A DNA stretch of 64,000 bases from Rhodothermales bacterium (GCA_041391505.1 JAWKNW010000006.1:1-64000), one strand, 5' to 3'; shown: positions 18,936-28,097, counted from the stretch's first letter. Notes: generated by a model not told the origin, from the sequence alone. Numbers and translations are program-made.

Positions 18936-18972
18936 AAAGAAAAGGGAGAGGCCGGCGGGGCCTCTCCCTTTT
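18936..18972 (-). terminator. intrinsic terminator of the FG-GAP protein gene
   Basis: AAAAGGGAGAGGCC (18940-18953) and its exact complement (18959-18972) form a 14-bp stem with a GC-rich core and a 5-base loop. On the minus strand the stem is followed by a TTTTCTTTT-like tract, so it ends the gene whose stop is at 18990; the flanking A/T pairs may let it work in both directions. Confidence 0.85.
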
Positions 18973-18989
18973 CAGGCCGGAAAGGTGGC

Positions 18990-20906
18990 TTACTTCACCA
19001 GCACCATCGTGCGGGCCTGGCGGAAGTTGCCGTATTCGAGCGAGTAGATGTAGGAACCGCTCGCGACGCTGTTGCCGGCGTCGCCGGTGCCGTCCCAGAC
19101 CACCTCGAACGTGCCGGCCGGATAGACCTGGTTGTTGACCAGATTCCGGACGAGCCGGCCCGTCATGTCGTATACCCGGACGCTGATGGCTTTTTCAAGC
19201 GGCAGCGTGAAGCTGATCGTCGTCGTCGGGTTGAACGGGTTCGGGTAGTTCGCGTGGAGCTTGTAGTCGCTCGGGATGACGATGCGCTCGTCTTCGATGC
19301 TCACCGCGCGGCCATTGCCGGAGAGCACGCGCATAAAGACACGGTCCGGATTTACCTTTGAGGAGCGGATCGTACGCGTGTAGGTCGAGTCAGATGGATT
19401 AAAAACCTCGTCGTAGACATACGTGCTATCGTCCACACCCTGGAAACCGATGACGACTTCATTGTAGCCGTCCATGTCGGCATCGCCGAGGTAGGCCAGT
19501 TTGGAGACGAACTCCGAACCTTGATCGCCGGTCTCGAGGTACTCCGTGATCACACCGGCCGAATCGCGTACGACGAGATCGAACGCGGAGGAGTCGGCAT
19601 CGATCGGATCAAAGTATTCGAGCGTCTGGATGGAGTAATTGGCGCCATCCTCGGGATCGCCGCCGTTGAATTCAGCGATGTTGATCCAGCTCGGTGCGTT
19701 ACCGGCAGAGAAGGAGCCAGCGCCATAGGCGGGTCCGCCCGTGATGACTTCCATCGCGCCGTCGCCATCCAGGTCACCCGACGTGATGCCGAACGACGTC
19801 ATACCAGGAAGGATGGCCCACGCAACGTTGTCCATCGTCACCTGCATGACATCTTCGCCATCTTCGTAGTTAAACAACAGCACCGAACCGCAAGTAGGGG
19901 CCGGGCTGCTGCCTGAATCGATGCACGAGATCGGGTAGAAGATCTCGTCGTCTCCGTTGCCGTCGATGTCGACGACCGTGCCGCCAAAGAAGGCTACGTC
20001 ATCGCCCGTCGAGGAGGCGTTGAGAAAACCATTCGTAGCGCCGTCAGCCGGAGCGACATAGGTGTCCGCGCCGGTGACCGTCACGTTGGTCAGGTTGAAG
20101 GCATTGTAGCTGTGGAGCGAAAGGTCCCACACACCGTCGCCGTTCAGGTCGGCCGGATGAATCGCGTACGGGCTGCCGCCGCCGCGCGCCACGGGATCAA
20201 AGTCCTCGGTTGCACGCGAAGAGAGCCGCATCTCGACGGTCCAGGTGTCAAATCCAGAGCCGATATCATCCACCGAGATGACGTACCAGTTGTCGAAGGT
20301 ATTCGAGCTGCCGTTGTTGCCAAACATCAGTTCTTCCTTACCGTCGCCATCGACATCGGCTACGGCCATCTGTTCGGCGCGCCAGCGATCGGGCAGGTTG
20401 TCTCCGAAATTATAGATCGTCGTCGGGGCCGTGCCGAAGTCGTTGTCGCCCTGGTTCTCAAATACGTAGAGACCGACAGGCAGGTCGGCAATGTTCGGGT
20501 TGAATTCGCTGAAGTTGCGACCGCTCAAGAACAGGATCTCTCCGAACCCGTCGCCGTCGAGATCGGCGCCGGTGATCACACGGATGTTATTGGTGGTAGC
20601 AGTCGAATCCAGCCAGGGTGTAGAGTAAACCAGTTCCCAGGTATCGGCCGACACGTTCTCGATGACATGTACGCGGCCACCGCCGGTGTAGTCGGATACG
20701 AGAACTTCATACAGGCCGTCACCGTCCAGGTCGTAGGGACCCGCTACGGAGCGGGCGCCCGAGTGGATGCCTTTGGTGTATCCGGCCGTGAAGTCATCCG
20801 AAGTGGGTACATTGAGCAGGAATTCGCTGTCCTGCGCGAGGGCGCTCTGGGAAAAAAGAAAGCCCAGCGCGGCGACGAGCATCAGCTTCGTAACGCGTTT
20901 CATCAT
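18990..20906 (-). CDS. exported FG-GAP/VCBS-repeat protein with T9SS sorting domain
   Basis: 638 residues. Signal peptide after a MetMet start (KLMLVAALGFLFSQSALAQ). At least seven blade motifs of the FG-GAP/VCBS type run through the protein: DLDGDGLYEVLVSD, DLDGDGFGEILF, DVDGDGKEELMFGN, DLNGDGVWDLSL, DIDGNGDDEIFY, DLDGDGAMEVITGG and DADMDGYNEVVIGF. These Asp-rich loops bind calcium and build a beta propeller like the integrin alpha chain. The C-terminus has HANYPNPFNPTTTISFTLPL and ends ARTMVLVK, a type A T9SS sorting signal. Probably a surface or matrix protein; no catalytic domain seen. Codon use is a little less GC-biased than its neighbours. Single gene with its own terminator. Confidence 0.85.
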   Translation of the reverse strand: MMKRVTKLMLVAALGFLFSQSALAQDSEFLLNVPTSDDFTAGYTKGIHSGARSVAGPYDLDGDGLYEVLVSDYTGGGRVHVIENVSADTWELVYSTPWLDSTATTNNIRVITGADLDGDGFGEILFLSGRNFSEFNPNIADLPVGLYVFENQGDNDFGTAPTTIYNFGDNLPDRWRAEQMAVADVDGDGKEELMFGNNGSSNTFDNWYVISVDDIGSGFDTWTVEMRLSSRATEDFDPVARGGGSPYAIHPADLNGDGVWDLSLHSYNAFNLTNVTVTGADTYVAPADGATNGFLNASSTGDDVAFFGGTVVDIDGNGDDEIFYPISCIDSGSSPAPTCGSVLLFNYEDGEDVMQVTMDNVAWAILPGMTSFGITSGDLDGDGAMEVITGGPAYGAGSFSAGNAPSWINIAEFNGGDPEDGANYSIQTLEYFDPIDADSSAFDLVVRDSAGVITEYLETGDQGSEFVSKLAYLGDADMDGYNEVVIGFQGVDDSTYVYDEVFNPSDSTYTRTIRSSKVNPDRVFMRVLSGNGRAVSIEDERIVIPSDYKLHANYPNPFNPTTTISFTLPLEKAISVRVYDMTGRLVRNLVNNQVYPAGTFEVVWDGTGDAGNSVASGSYIYSLEYGNFRQARTMVLVK

Positions 20907-21040
20907 GATATCTGTGGTTAGGTGATTGCGGACTACATGGCGGTCCGAGGGGCCGGCGAAGTATGCGGAAACAGGCCACGGCGCCCCCGTCGAATCAATT
21001 GGGCAGTATACACATCGTGCCCCGGTATGTCAACGCGACG

Positions 21041-22828
21041 TTAGCGCACGACCGCGAACGCGCGGGTCACGGAGCGGTCGCCGGCTTCGAGGACAAAAAA
21101 GTACACGCCGGGCGCATAGCGCGAGGTGTCGAGGGTGAGCTGATGGCTGCCGGCCTGGTGGGCGGCGTCGGAATACCGGTAGCGGACGCGGCCGAGGAGG
21201 TCGACCACCGCCACGTTGACCCTCCCCACGCTGCCGACGGCGTAGCGCACTTCAGCCGTCTGCCGGCTGGGGTTCGGGTAAATGCTCTCGATCAGCGCCC
21301 AGCGGGGTCCTTCGTTCGCCGTCTCGACCGCCGTGGGCATGCTCGTCGATACTGCCTGGGACGGCATGGATACCATCCCGAGCCGGCTCGTGGCCGCGAT
21401 CTGGTAGTAGACCTCGTTGTCCGAAGGCACGACGTCGGTGAACGTGGTGACATCGCGGTCCACCACCGCCAGCAGGTCGCGGCCGGCGGTCGGATCGGGT
21501 GGGGCGCCGATGCGCCGGAAGAGGGCGTAGGCGCGCAGCGGATCCGCCGCCGCGCCGTCGGATGGATTCCAGGCGAGGTTCGCGGCGCCGTTCTGGATGG
21601 AGACGATCCGGAAGCCCTGCGGCGTCGAGGGCGCCGCGGCCTCGAAGCGATGGGCGGACCGCGCCGGCAGCGCCGGCTTCGGGTACTGCTCCCGGTACAG
21701 CGATTCGTACTGCATGAGATGGTCGTAGCGGAAGGCCGCGTGCCCCGCGCCGTCGTACGCCCGCGTATTCACGATCTGGGTCACGAGGTCGGAGGCCGGA
21801 AAGCGGCCTTCGGCGGCCTTGTAGGGGGCCATGCCGGCGATGATGGGCCGGCCGCCGGATTCACGGACCCACTCGTCGACGAGCACCGTGAAGTCGGGCG
21901 TGGGGGTGGTCTGGCCGGCGTCCGGCGCCGTTCCGGTGCTGAAATAGATCTGGGGGGCGAGGTAATCCATCCAGCCGCGCTCCGCCCAGAGCCGGCTCTC
22001 CTGGTAAACGTCGAAGTAGGCCCAGAGACCCGGCCAGGCGTCCGCCGGCTGGTAGTTGCCCAGCGGCGCGGCCCCCAGCTTCACCCACGGCTTCGCGGCG
22101 GAGACCGCCTCGAAGGCGGACTCGACGAACAGCGTCACGTTGTTGCGGCGCCAGTCGTCGATGTCGGCGAACCCGCGCGGATCGAACTGGAAATTGGACG
22201 CGTCGTCCGGCAGGCCGCCCTGGGGATACCGGGCGAAATCGAAATGGACGGCGTCGAGGTCGTAGCCTTCGACCAGTTCCATGACGTTGCCGAGCATCCA
22301 GGCGCGGGCCTCGGCGACCGATGGGTCGAGCCAGAGTTCGGAGCCGACCTGCTGGACCCATCCCGGCTGGGCATAGACGACGTGCATCGGATTTTGCACG
22401 CCGGCGAAGGCGGTGCGCGTCGTGCTGTCGCCCACGCGGAAGACGTTGATCCAGGCGTGCAGCTCCATGCCGGCGCGGTGCGCGGCGTCGATGGCCACCT
22501 GGAGCGGGTCGTATCCCGGGTCGCGTCCGGCGCCCAGGGGCAGCGGGGTCCACGGCAGCCGCGTGCTGGGATATAACGCGTCGCCGCGGGCGATGACCTG
22601 GAAATAGAGGGTGTTGATCCCGACCTGCGCCGCCCGCTCGATGAGCGCCTCGAGCGCCGTCTGCTGCTCGGCGGGGGATTGCCCGTTCACCGGCCAGTTG
22701 CCGTCGCCGAGAATCGTCGCCAGCCACACCGCGCGCGTCTCGTACAGCGGCTGCGCGGAGGCCGGCGAAGCGGCCACGCCGAGTGCGATGAAGACGAATA
22801 CAACCGATGCGATCGAAAGCCGCGACAT
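21041..22828 (-). CDS. GHL10/DUF187-type glycosyl hydrolase with T9SS sorting domain
   Basis: 595 residues with signal peptide (IASVVFVFIALGVAASPASAQ). The catalytic region begins YETRAVWLATILGDGNWP, the typical opening of the GHL10 (DUF187, YngK-like) TIM barrel, and continues with GINTLYFQVIARGDALYPS, HRAGMELHAWINVFRV, GYDLDAVHFDFARYP and a WMDYLAPQIYFS strand. A fibronectin-III-like stretch (APSTPQGFRIVSIQNGAANLAWN) precedes a C-terminal T9SS domain (SIYPNPSRQTAEVRYAVG... TRAFAVVR). Related enzymes act on glycans, some on peptidoglycan-like or aminosugar polymers; the substrate here is not known. Its start faces the serine hydrolase gene across 150 bases. Confidence 0.86.
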   Translation of the reverse strand: MSRLSIASVVFVFIALGVAASPASAQPLYETRAVWLATILGDGNWPVNGQSPAEQQTALEALIERAAQVGINTLYFQVIARGDALYPSTRLPWTPLPLGAGRDPGYDPLQVAIDAAHRAGMELHAWINVFRVGDSTTRTAFAGVQNPMHVVYAQPGWVQQVGSELWLDPSVAEARAWMLGNVMELVEGYDLDAVHFDFARYPQGGLPDDASNFQFDPRGFADIDDWRRNNVTLFVESAFEAVSAAKPWVKLGAAPLGNYQPADAWPGLWAYFDVYQESRLWAERGWMDYLAPQIYFSTGTAPDAGQTTPTPDFTVLVDEWVRESGGRPIIAGMAPYKAAEGRFPASDLVTQIVNTRAYDGAGHAAFRYDHLMQYESLYREQYPKPALPARSAHRFEAAAPSTPQGFRIVSIQNGAANLAWNPSDGAAADPLRAYALFRRIGAPPDPTAGRDLLAVVDRDVTTFTDVVPSDNEVYYQIAATSRLGMVSMPSQAVSTSMPTAVETANEGPRWALIESIYPNPSRQTAEVRYAVGSVGRVNVAVVDLLGRVRYRYSDAAHQAGSHQLTLDTSRYAPGVYFFVLEAGDRSVTRAFAVVR

Positions 22829-22854
22829 GCAGGAATGTGAGAACCGAAATGATT

Positions 22855-22930
22855 ATTATGCTGTCGTCTCGACCGGATCGTCGCAGGCAGCGACGCGAGG
22901 CGGAGCGGTCTTCCCGGGAAGGGATAGAGG
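22855..22930. repeat. possible degenerate relative of the palindromic element at 25201
   Basis: TCGTCTCGACCGG, then a small palindrome (TCGTCGCAGGCAGCGACG), then CGGAGCGGTCTTCCCGG. The same order of blocks (CTCGACCGAA, inner palindrome, GGAGCGGAGAGACC) forms one arm of the element at 25201-25381. Only one arm is present, and similarity is partial. Confidence 0.35.
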
Positions 22931-22978
22931 CTCACCATCGGTCGATTCACCGCGCACAGGAACGCCATTCCCACGTCT

Positions 22979-24163
22979 ATGTTCGTTCGAAATCTACTCC
23001 GGTATCTTCTGGTGTTCGGTATGGCGTTGCCGGCGGCCGCGCAGGCGCCGCTGCTCGGCACGCGTGTACAGCAGATCGTCGCCGAACTGGAGCCCCTGAT
23101 CGAGCAGGCCCTGATCGACGGGCAGATTCCGTCCGCCACGATCGCGCTCGTCGAGGGGGATCGCATCCTGTGGACGGGGGCGTACGGCTACAGCAACCTG
23201 TGGGCGCGCACGCCGGCGGTGCCGAGCACGGTATACCTCATCGGGTCGACGTTCAAGGGCCTGTCCACCGCCGCCCTGTTGCAGCTGCGCGACGCCGGCG
23301 CGTTTTCGCTCGACGACCCCGTGCGCAGCTACATCGAGCCGCTCGAAATCGCTGGCGAGGACTTCAAGAACCCGGTCACCTTCCGGCATCTGCTGACGCA
23401 TACCTCCGGTCTGCCGGTTGCGTTCGACGGCTACCCGGTGTGGGGCGATACGGCTCCGCCGGCGCTGGAGGACTATCTGAAGACGGCCCTGGCCGTCGAG
23501 GCGCCGCCGCTCACGCGGGTCGAATACTCCAACCTGGCCTATTCGCTCGTCGCCTACATCATCGAGAAACAGGCCCGCATGCCCTACGGCGCGTACATGC
23601 AGCAGCGGATCTTCGACCCCCTGGAGATGACGAGCACGGCCTTTATCCCCACGCCCGAGATGACCGAGCGGCTCGCGATTCCGTACGAGATCGACGAATC
23701 CACGAACCGTCCGGCGCCGACAACGCGGCTGAAGGCGTCGGTCTGGCCGGCCGGCATCGTCTACGGCACGGTGGTCGATCAGGCCCACTGGCTCATCGCC
23801 AACCTGAACGACGGGGTCTACAAGGGCCGGCAGATCATCGCCAAAAAGTCCCTCGACGAAATGATGACGCGGCAGTACGACCGGTTCAAAGGGCCGGTCG
23901 CCGAGCTGTGGGGCACCGCCGAAGCCGGCTACGGACTGACGTGGTGGACCGACCGGCGCGATGGCGAGACGTATTTCGCGCACAGCGGGAGCGTCCCGGG
24001 GTACACGGCATTTTTGCAGGGAAACCGCGACCGCCGCATCGGGTTCGCCATCCTCACCAACGGCCATCGCGCCCACCCCTACCTGATCCGCCTGGCCGAC
24101 GAGGCCATGGCGCTGATGCGCAAGTACCCACCCGAGGCGTCGCCCTCGTCCTCCGATCGATAA
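22979..24163 (+). CDS. exported serine hydrolase (class C beta-lactamase / DD-peptidase fold)
   Basis: 394 residues; signal peptide MFVRNLLRYLLVFGMALPAAAQ. All three motifs of the serine beta-lactamase superfamily are visible: S90-T-F-K93 (nucleophile Ser90 and Lys93), Y183-S-N185, and H335-S-G337 in place of K-T-G, as is usual for esterase-like and peptidase-like members. The LLTHTSGLP segment is typical of the family. It may be a periplasmic esterase or D-amino-acid peptidase; true beta-lactamase activity cannot be claimed from the sequence. The DUF1684 gene follows after 15 bases, so the two are probably co-transcribed. Confidence 0.85.
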   Translation: MFVRNLLRYLLVFGMALPAAAQAPLLGTRVQQIVAELEPLIEQALIDGQIPSATIALVEGDRILWTGAYGYSNLWARTPAVPSTVYLIGSTFKGLSTAALLQLRDAGAFSLDDPVRSYIEPLEIAGEDFKNPVTFRHLLTHTSGLPVAFDGYPVWGDTAPPALEDYLKTALAVEAPPLTRVEYSNLAYSLVAYIIEKQARMPYGAYMQQRIFDPLEMTSTAFIPTPEMTERLAIPYEIDESTNRPAPTTRLKASVWPAGIVYGTVVDQAHWLIANLNDGVYKGRQIIAKKSLDEMMTRQYDRFKGPVAELWGTAEAGYGLTWWTDRRDGETYFAHSGSVPGYTAFLQGNRDRRIGFAILTNGHRAHPYLIRLADEAMALMRKYPPEASPSSSDR

Positions 24164-24178
24164 TCCCCGAAGTCGATT

Positions 24179-25102
24179 ATGATTCACGCCCGCAACCACG
24201 TGATCGTTCTCGTGCTCGTCGCCGCCGTCCTGACCATCGGCGTGTACGGCAACCACATGCTGCAGCTCAACGAACTGGCCGAGGCGCATCGCGCCTGGCA
24301 GCTGGAGCGCGAGGCGGAGATGCGCGAACTGGATACGAGCTGGCTCGCCCTCGCCGGCCTGTACTGGCTTCCCGAGGGTGAGACGAGCTTCGGCGCCGGA
24401 ACGGGGGTGGACCTGCGGCTGCGCGACGTCCAGGCACCGGCAAGGCTCGGTCGGTTCGTCCGCAACGGCGAACAGGTGTCGTTCGTGGCCGAGCCCGGCG
24501 TCAACGTCACGCTCGACGGCGTGGCCGTGGAACGCGTCGACATGCAAAACGACGCCGGCAGCGACGAGAACTACGCGACGACGCTGACCTTCGGCTCGCT
24601 CCAGTGGTGGATCATCGCGCGCGACGGCCGGCTCGGCGTACGCGTCAAGGATCTCGAAAGCGCCACCTGGCGCGCGTTTGCCGGCATTCCGGCGTACGCG
24701 TTCGACAGCGCGTGGCGGATCGAAGCCCGCTTCATCCCCTTCAACGCGCCCCAGCCGATGGAATACCCGACGATCCTGGGGACGACACGCACCGAAAACG
24801 TCCCCGGCGTCCTCCAGTTCGAGATCGGCGACCAGTCCTTCGAACTCCTCCCGTTCGAACGCCACGAGGGAAAAAGCCTCTGGGTCGTTTTCGCCGACAA
24901 GTCGAACGGCGACACGACCTACGAGGGAGGACGCTTCCTGTACGTCGACATGCCGGCCGACGAATCCGGCGAGACCGTCATCGATTTCAACCGCGCCTAC
25001 AACCCGCCGTGCGCCTTCACGCCCTACTCCACCTGCCCCCAGCCCCTCCCGCAAAATCGCATGCCGATCGGGGTGTATGCGGGCGAGAAGAAGTATGAGT
25101 GA
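24179..25102 (+). CDS. DUF1684 family protein, membrane-anchored
   Basis: 307 residues. One N-terminal membrane segment (VIVLVLVAAVLTIGVYGNHM) then the DUF1684 core: LDTSWLALAGLYWLPEGETSFG, a second block with WRIEARFIPF, LVVF-like and FVDFNRAYNPPCAF-like blocks; here the end is FNRAYNPPCAFTPYSTCPQPL followed by MPIGVYAGEK. The two Cys in the N-P-P-C-A-F/T-C-P motif are conserved in the family. Function is unknown; a periplasmic location is inferred. Second gene after the serine hydrolase. A short heptamer array begins 4 bases after the stop codon. Confidence 0.85.
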   Translation: MIHARNHVIVLVLVAAVLTIGVYGNHMLQLNELAEAHRAWQLEREAEMRELDTSWLALAGLYWLPEGETSFGAGTGVDLRLRDVQAPARLGRFVRNGEQVSFVAEPGVNVTLDGVAVERVDMQNDAGSDENYATTLTFGSLQWWIIARDGRLGVRVKDLESATWRAFAGIPAYAFDSAWRIEARFIPFNAPQPMEYPTILGTTRTENVPGVLQFEIGDQSFELLPFERHEGKSLWVVFADKSNGDTTYEGGRFLYVDMPADESGETVIDFNRAYNPPCAFTPYSTCPQPLPQNRMPIGVYAGEKKYE

Positions 25103-25106
25103 GGAT

Positions 25107-25141
25107 GATCGCAGAACGCAAATTGCAGATCGCAAATTGCC
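25107..25141. repeat. short heptamer array
   Basis: Five 7-bp units in phase (GATCGCA, GAACGCA, AATTGCA, GATCGCA, AATTGCC) immediately after the DUF1684 stop codon. It lies on the left side of the palindromic element at 25201-25381; another heptamer array lies on the right side. Confidence 0.7.
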
Positions 25142-25200
25142 CGAGGGTTGTCCAGCGCCCAATGATGCGAATCAGCCGTTGAAACGTTCAGCAAAAAGAA

Positions 25201-25381
25201 ATGTCATCTCGACCGAAACCCCCGCGTACGCGGGGGGAAGCGAAGAGACCTCCTTATGCCAAGCACTGCGCCTTTGAGGATGCGGCAGCGTCGTGATCTC
25301 CAAATGACATTCAAAAGCCCATGTTAAGGAGGTCTCTCCGCTCCAATGCCGGCAAGCCGGCGTCTTCGGTCGAGATGACAT
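25201..25381. repeat. long palindromic intergenic element
   Basis: Outer arms ATGTCATCTCGACCGAA (25201-25217) and its exact complement (25365-25381); inner arms AGAGACCTCCTTA (from 25244) and TAAGGAGGTCTCT (to 25337). Each half carries its own small palindrome (CCCCGCGTACGCGGGG on the left, GCCGGCAAGCCGGC on the right). No coding capacity. The structure resembles the GTCATCTCGACCGAA...GGAGAGACCTCC palindromes scattered in many bacterial genomes; the two halves look like two such units facing each other. Confidence 0.85.
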
Positions 25382-25429
25382 TATTTTGGGACATTTTGCC
25401 CTAATTCAACTACGTATTGGCATCAATGA

Positions 25430-25551
25430 CCAATGTCCAGTGACCGACCCCGTCCGCTGCCCAATGTCCAGTGACCGATGACCCGTGACCGATGTCCAAC
25501 GCCCCGTACCCCGCGCCCGATGCCCCGTGACCGACGCCCGATAGCCCGCCT
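25430..25551. repeat. heptamer array running into the start of the sulfatase gene
   Basis: Three units at 25430-25450, a 10-base break, then thirteen consecutive 7-bp units (25461-25551) of the form CCxxTGx, e.g. CCAATGT, CCAGTGA, CCGATGA, CCCGTGA. The sequence CCAATGTCCAGTGACC occurs twice here, and its reverse complement recurs at 52340. The array supplies the ATG at 25520 and the first ten or so codons of the sulfatase. Confidence 0.92.
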
Positions 25552-26986
25552 ATTCATCCTGTTTTGCTGGGCTGCGCTCAGCCTCTTCCTTGCCGGCTGC
25601 GCGCAGACGCCGCGGCCGCCCAATGTGGTGTTTATCCTCATCGACGACCTCGGGTGGATGGATCTGGGGGTGCAGGGGAGCTCGTTTTACGAGACGCCGC
25701 ACATCGATCGGCTGGCCCGTCAGGGCGCGCTGTTCACCCAGGCGTATGCCGCCTCCGGCGTCTGCTCGCCGACGCGCGCGAGCATCCAGACCGGGCGGTA
25801 CCCGGCGCGGCTGCATATCACGGATTGGATTCCGGGCGAGGGCGACGTGCCCGGGCGGACGTTTATGCAGGTGCAGGACCGCGACGAGCTGCCCCTCGGG
25901 GAACGGACCCTGGCCGAGGCGTTCCGCGACGCCGGCTACGCCACCGCCCACATCGGCAAGTGGCATCTCGGCGGCAAGGGGCATCTGCCCACCGACCAGG
26001 GGTACGACGTCAACATCGCCGGCAACGACCGGGGGCAGCCGCCGACCTATTTTTATCCCTATGAAAGGGGGGATTACGTCCTGGACGACCTCCGCCTCGG
26101 CGGCCACGAGGGCGAATATCTGCCCGATCGGCTCGCCCAGGAAGCGGTAGGCTATATCGAGCAGCACGCCGAGCAGCCGTTTTTCCTGCACCTCGCGTTT
26201 TATGAGGTCCATACCCCGCTCGAGGGAAAGCCCGAACTCATCGAGAAATACAAGGGCCGCCAGCCGGCCATCACCGACGACGAACGGTTCTCGCCGCTCG
26301 AAGGACGGCGCCGGCTTCGGGAAGTCCAGGATCACCCCACCTACGCCGCGATGGTCGAGTCGATGGATACGGCCGTCGGCGTCGTCCTGGACGCGCTGGA
26401 CCGCAACGGGTTGACGGACGATACGATCGTGGTGTTCACGTCGGACAACGGCGGGCTGGCGACGGTCGTGAACCCGCCGACGTCCAACAAACCGCTGCGC
26501 TGGGGGAAGGGGTGGCTTTACGAAGGCGGCATCCGGGTGCCGCTGCTGGTGCGCTGGCCGGGTCAGGTAACGCCGGCCCGCCTCGCCACGCCGGCAATGA
26601 GCACGGACTTCTATCCGACGCTGCTGGATATGGCCGGCATCCGCGAGAACCGCGCGGTCGACGGCGTCAGCCTATGGCCGGCGCTGCAGGGAGGCGACCT
26701 CCCCGAACGCCCGCTATTCTGGTACTACCCGCACTACCACACGTCGGGCAGCCGGCCGACTGCGGCCGTGCGTCAGGGGCCGTACAAGCTCTTCGCCTAC
26801 CTGGAAGACGGCCGACGCGAACTGTACAACCTGGATCTGGATATCGGCGAGTCGACGGACCTCGCGGCCGTGCAGCCGGAGCGGGTGGCCGCGATGGACC
26901 GGATGCTGCAGGACTGGCTCGCCGGCGTCGGTGCGCAGCCCCCGCAGGCCATGCCGGACAGTCTGGCGTCGCAGGACGGGCCATGA
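25520..26986 (+). CDS. lipoprotein sulfatase (arylsulfatase A-like)
   Basis: 488 residues. The ATG at 25520 gives MPRDRRPIARLFILFCWAALS with a lipobox LAGC (Cys27), so the protein should be a lipoprotein. Alkaline-phosphatase-fold sulfatase: metal-site start NVVFILIDDLGWMDLG, the C82-S-P-T-R motif in which Cys is oxidised to formylglycine, then GKWHLGG, and VVFTSDNGG for the second metal cluster. It should remove sulfate esters from a sulfated sugar or polymer; marine algal or animal glycans are likely but unproven. A formylglycine-generating enzyme is not in the window. The first codons are made of heptamer repeat, so the exact N-terminus may vary between strains. Confidence 0.88.
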   Translation: MPRDRRPIARLFILFCWAALSLFLAGCAQTPRPPNVVFILIDDLGWMDLGVQGSSFYETPHIDRLARQGALFTQAYAASGVCSPTRASIQTGRYPARLHITDWIPGEGDVPGRTFMQVQDRDELPLGERTLAEAFRDAGYATAHIGKWHLGGKGHLPTDQGYDVNIAGNDRGQPPTYFYPYERGDYVLDDLRLGGHEGEYLPDRLAQEAVGYIEQHAEQPFFLHLAFYEVHTPLEGKPELIEKYKGRQPAITDDERFSPLEGRRRLREVQDHPTYAAMVESMDTAVGVVLDALDRNGLTDDTIVVFTSDNGGLATVVNPPTSNKPLRWGKGWLYEGGIRVPLLVRWPGQVTPARLATPAMSTDFYPTLLDMAGIRENRAVDGVSLWPALQGGDLPERPLFWYYPHYHTSGSRPTAAVRQGPYKLFAYLEDGRRELYNLDLDIGESTDLAAVQPERVAAMDRMLQDWLAGVGAQPPQAMPDSLASQDGP

Positions 26987-27034
26987 GACACGGCTGAGAC
27001 CCGGCGCCGGACCTTCGTAACGCCAGCCCGTGCG

Positions 27035-28000
27035 TCAGCCGGCGTACCGGGCGGATTCATAGAGGGCCAGGATGGCCGCCACGTTGCCGCGGCTTTCCTC
27101 GATCGACACGCGGGGCGGCTTGCCTTCGAGCACGGCGTCGGTGAGGTCCTCGATTTCGTCGAGGTACAGGTGGTTGCCGTCGACCTGGATGCGGAGTTCG
27201 TCGTTGCCGTTGGTCAGGTAGATATGGCTCTGCCGCTCGGGTTTGAAGGCCATCGGCACGAAAAGCCGGCCGTCGCTGCCGGCGATCTCCATCTCCATTC
27301 GAAACTGCGTCCGGAAGCCGCAATCGAACTGCACGAGCACGTCGCCCGGGAAGCGGAGCATCGCGGCGAACGATACGTCGATCCCGGAATCGCCCAGCAC
27401 CTGCCGGCCGATGATTTCTTCGGGCTCGCTCCCCAGCATGAAGCGGGCGAAGCTCAGCGGGTAGCATCCGACATCCCAGAGGCTGCCACCGCCCAGTTCG
27501 GGGTTCCAGCGCACGTCGTTCGGCCGGTTGAGCGGAAACGTGAACGCCCCGCGGATCGTGTGCACCTCGCCGATGGCGCCCTTGTCGACCAGCTTCTTGA
27601 GCTGGAGCGTCCGCATGTGGTGACGATACATGAATCCCTCGGCCAGGATCACGCCGGCCGCCTGCGCGGCATCGCTCATGGCGTCGATTTCCTCGACGGT
27701 GAGGGCGAGCGGCTTTTCGCAGAGGATGTGTTTGCCCGCCTGGGCCGCCTGGATGACCCATTCGGCGTGCAACCGGTTCGGGAGCGGGATGTAGACGACG
27801 TCGATGTCGGGGTCGTCCAGCATCGCCTCGTAGCTTCCGTACGCCTGCGGGATCTGCCATTCGTCGGCGTACGCCTGGGCCCGCGCGAGGTCCCGGCTCG
27901 CCACGCCGCGCAGCGTATTCCGGGTGGAGAGTCGGAGGGGAGGAATGATGGAACGGTTGATACGGGCCGTGCCCAGAAGGCCCCAGTTCAGAATCGACAT
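27035..28000 (-). CDS. Gfo/Idh/MocA family oxidoreductase
   Basis: About 321 residues from the ATG at 28000 (MSILNWGLLGTARINRSIIP); an ATG eleven codons upstream is possible. The Rossmann start WGLLGTARINRSIIPPL, the DIDVVYIPLPNRLHAEW strand and the catalytic-Lys motif HILCEKPLALT are those of the NAD(P)-dependent sugar-type dehydrogenases related to glucose-fructose oxidoreductase and trans-1,2-dihydrobenzene-diol dehydrogenase. A C-terminal beta domain (GGGSLWDVGCYPLSFARFML) is standard. The substrate is likely a sugar or polyol. It is convergent with the sulfatase gene (48-base gap) and divergent from the hybrid kinase gene, with a ~100-base shared promoter region. Confidence 0.88.
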   Translation of the reverse strand: MSILNWGLLGTARINRSIIPPLRLSTRNTLRGVASRDLARAQAYADEWQIPQAYGSYEAMLDDPDIDVVYIPLPNRLHAEWVIQAAQAGKHILCEKPLALTVEEIDAMSDAAQAAGVILAEGFMYRHHMRTLQLKKLVDKGAIGEVHTIRGAFTFPLNRPNDVRWNPELGGGSLWDVGCYPLSFARFMLGSEPEEIIGRQVLGDSGIDVSFAAMLRFPGDVLVQFDCGFRTQFRMEMEIAGSDGRLFVPMAFKPERQSHIYLTNGNDELRIQVDGNHLYLDEIEDLTDAVLEGKPPRVSIEESRGNVAAILALYESARYAG

Positions 28001-28097
28001 AGCAGCATCCGGCGGTGGGTTGATGGGAGTCATCGCATGATACTGCAACGAATCGCATGCAACAAGGCGGAATCGGATCGAAGACCACGGTTCATGG

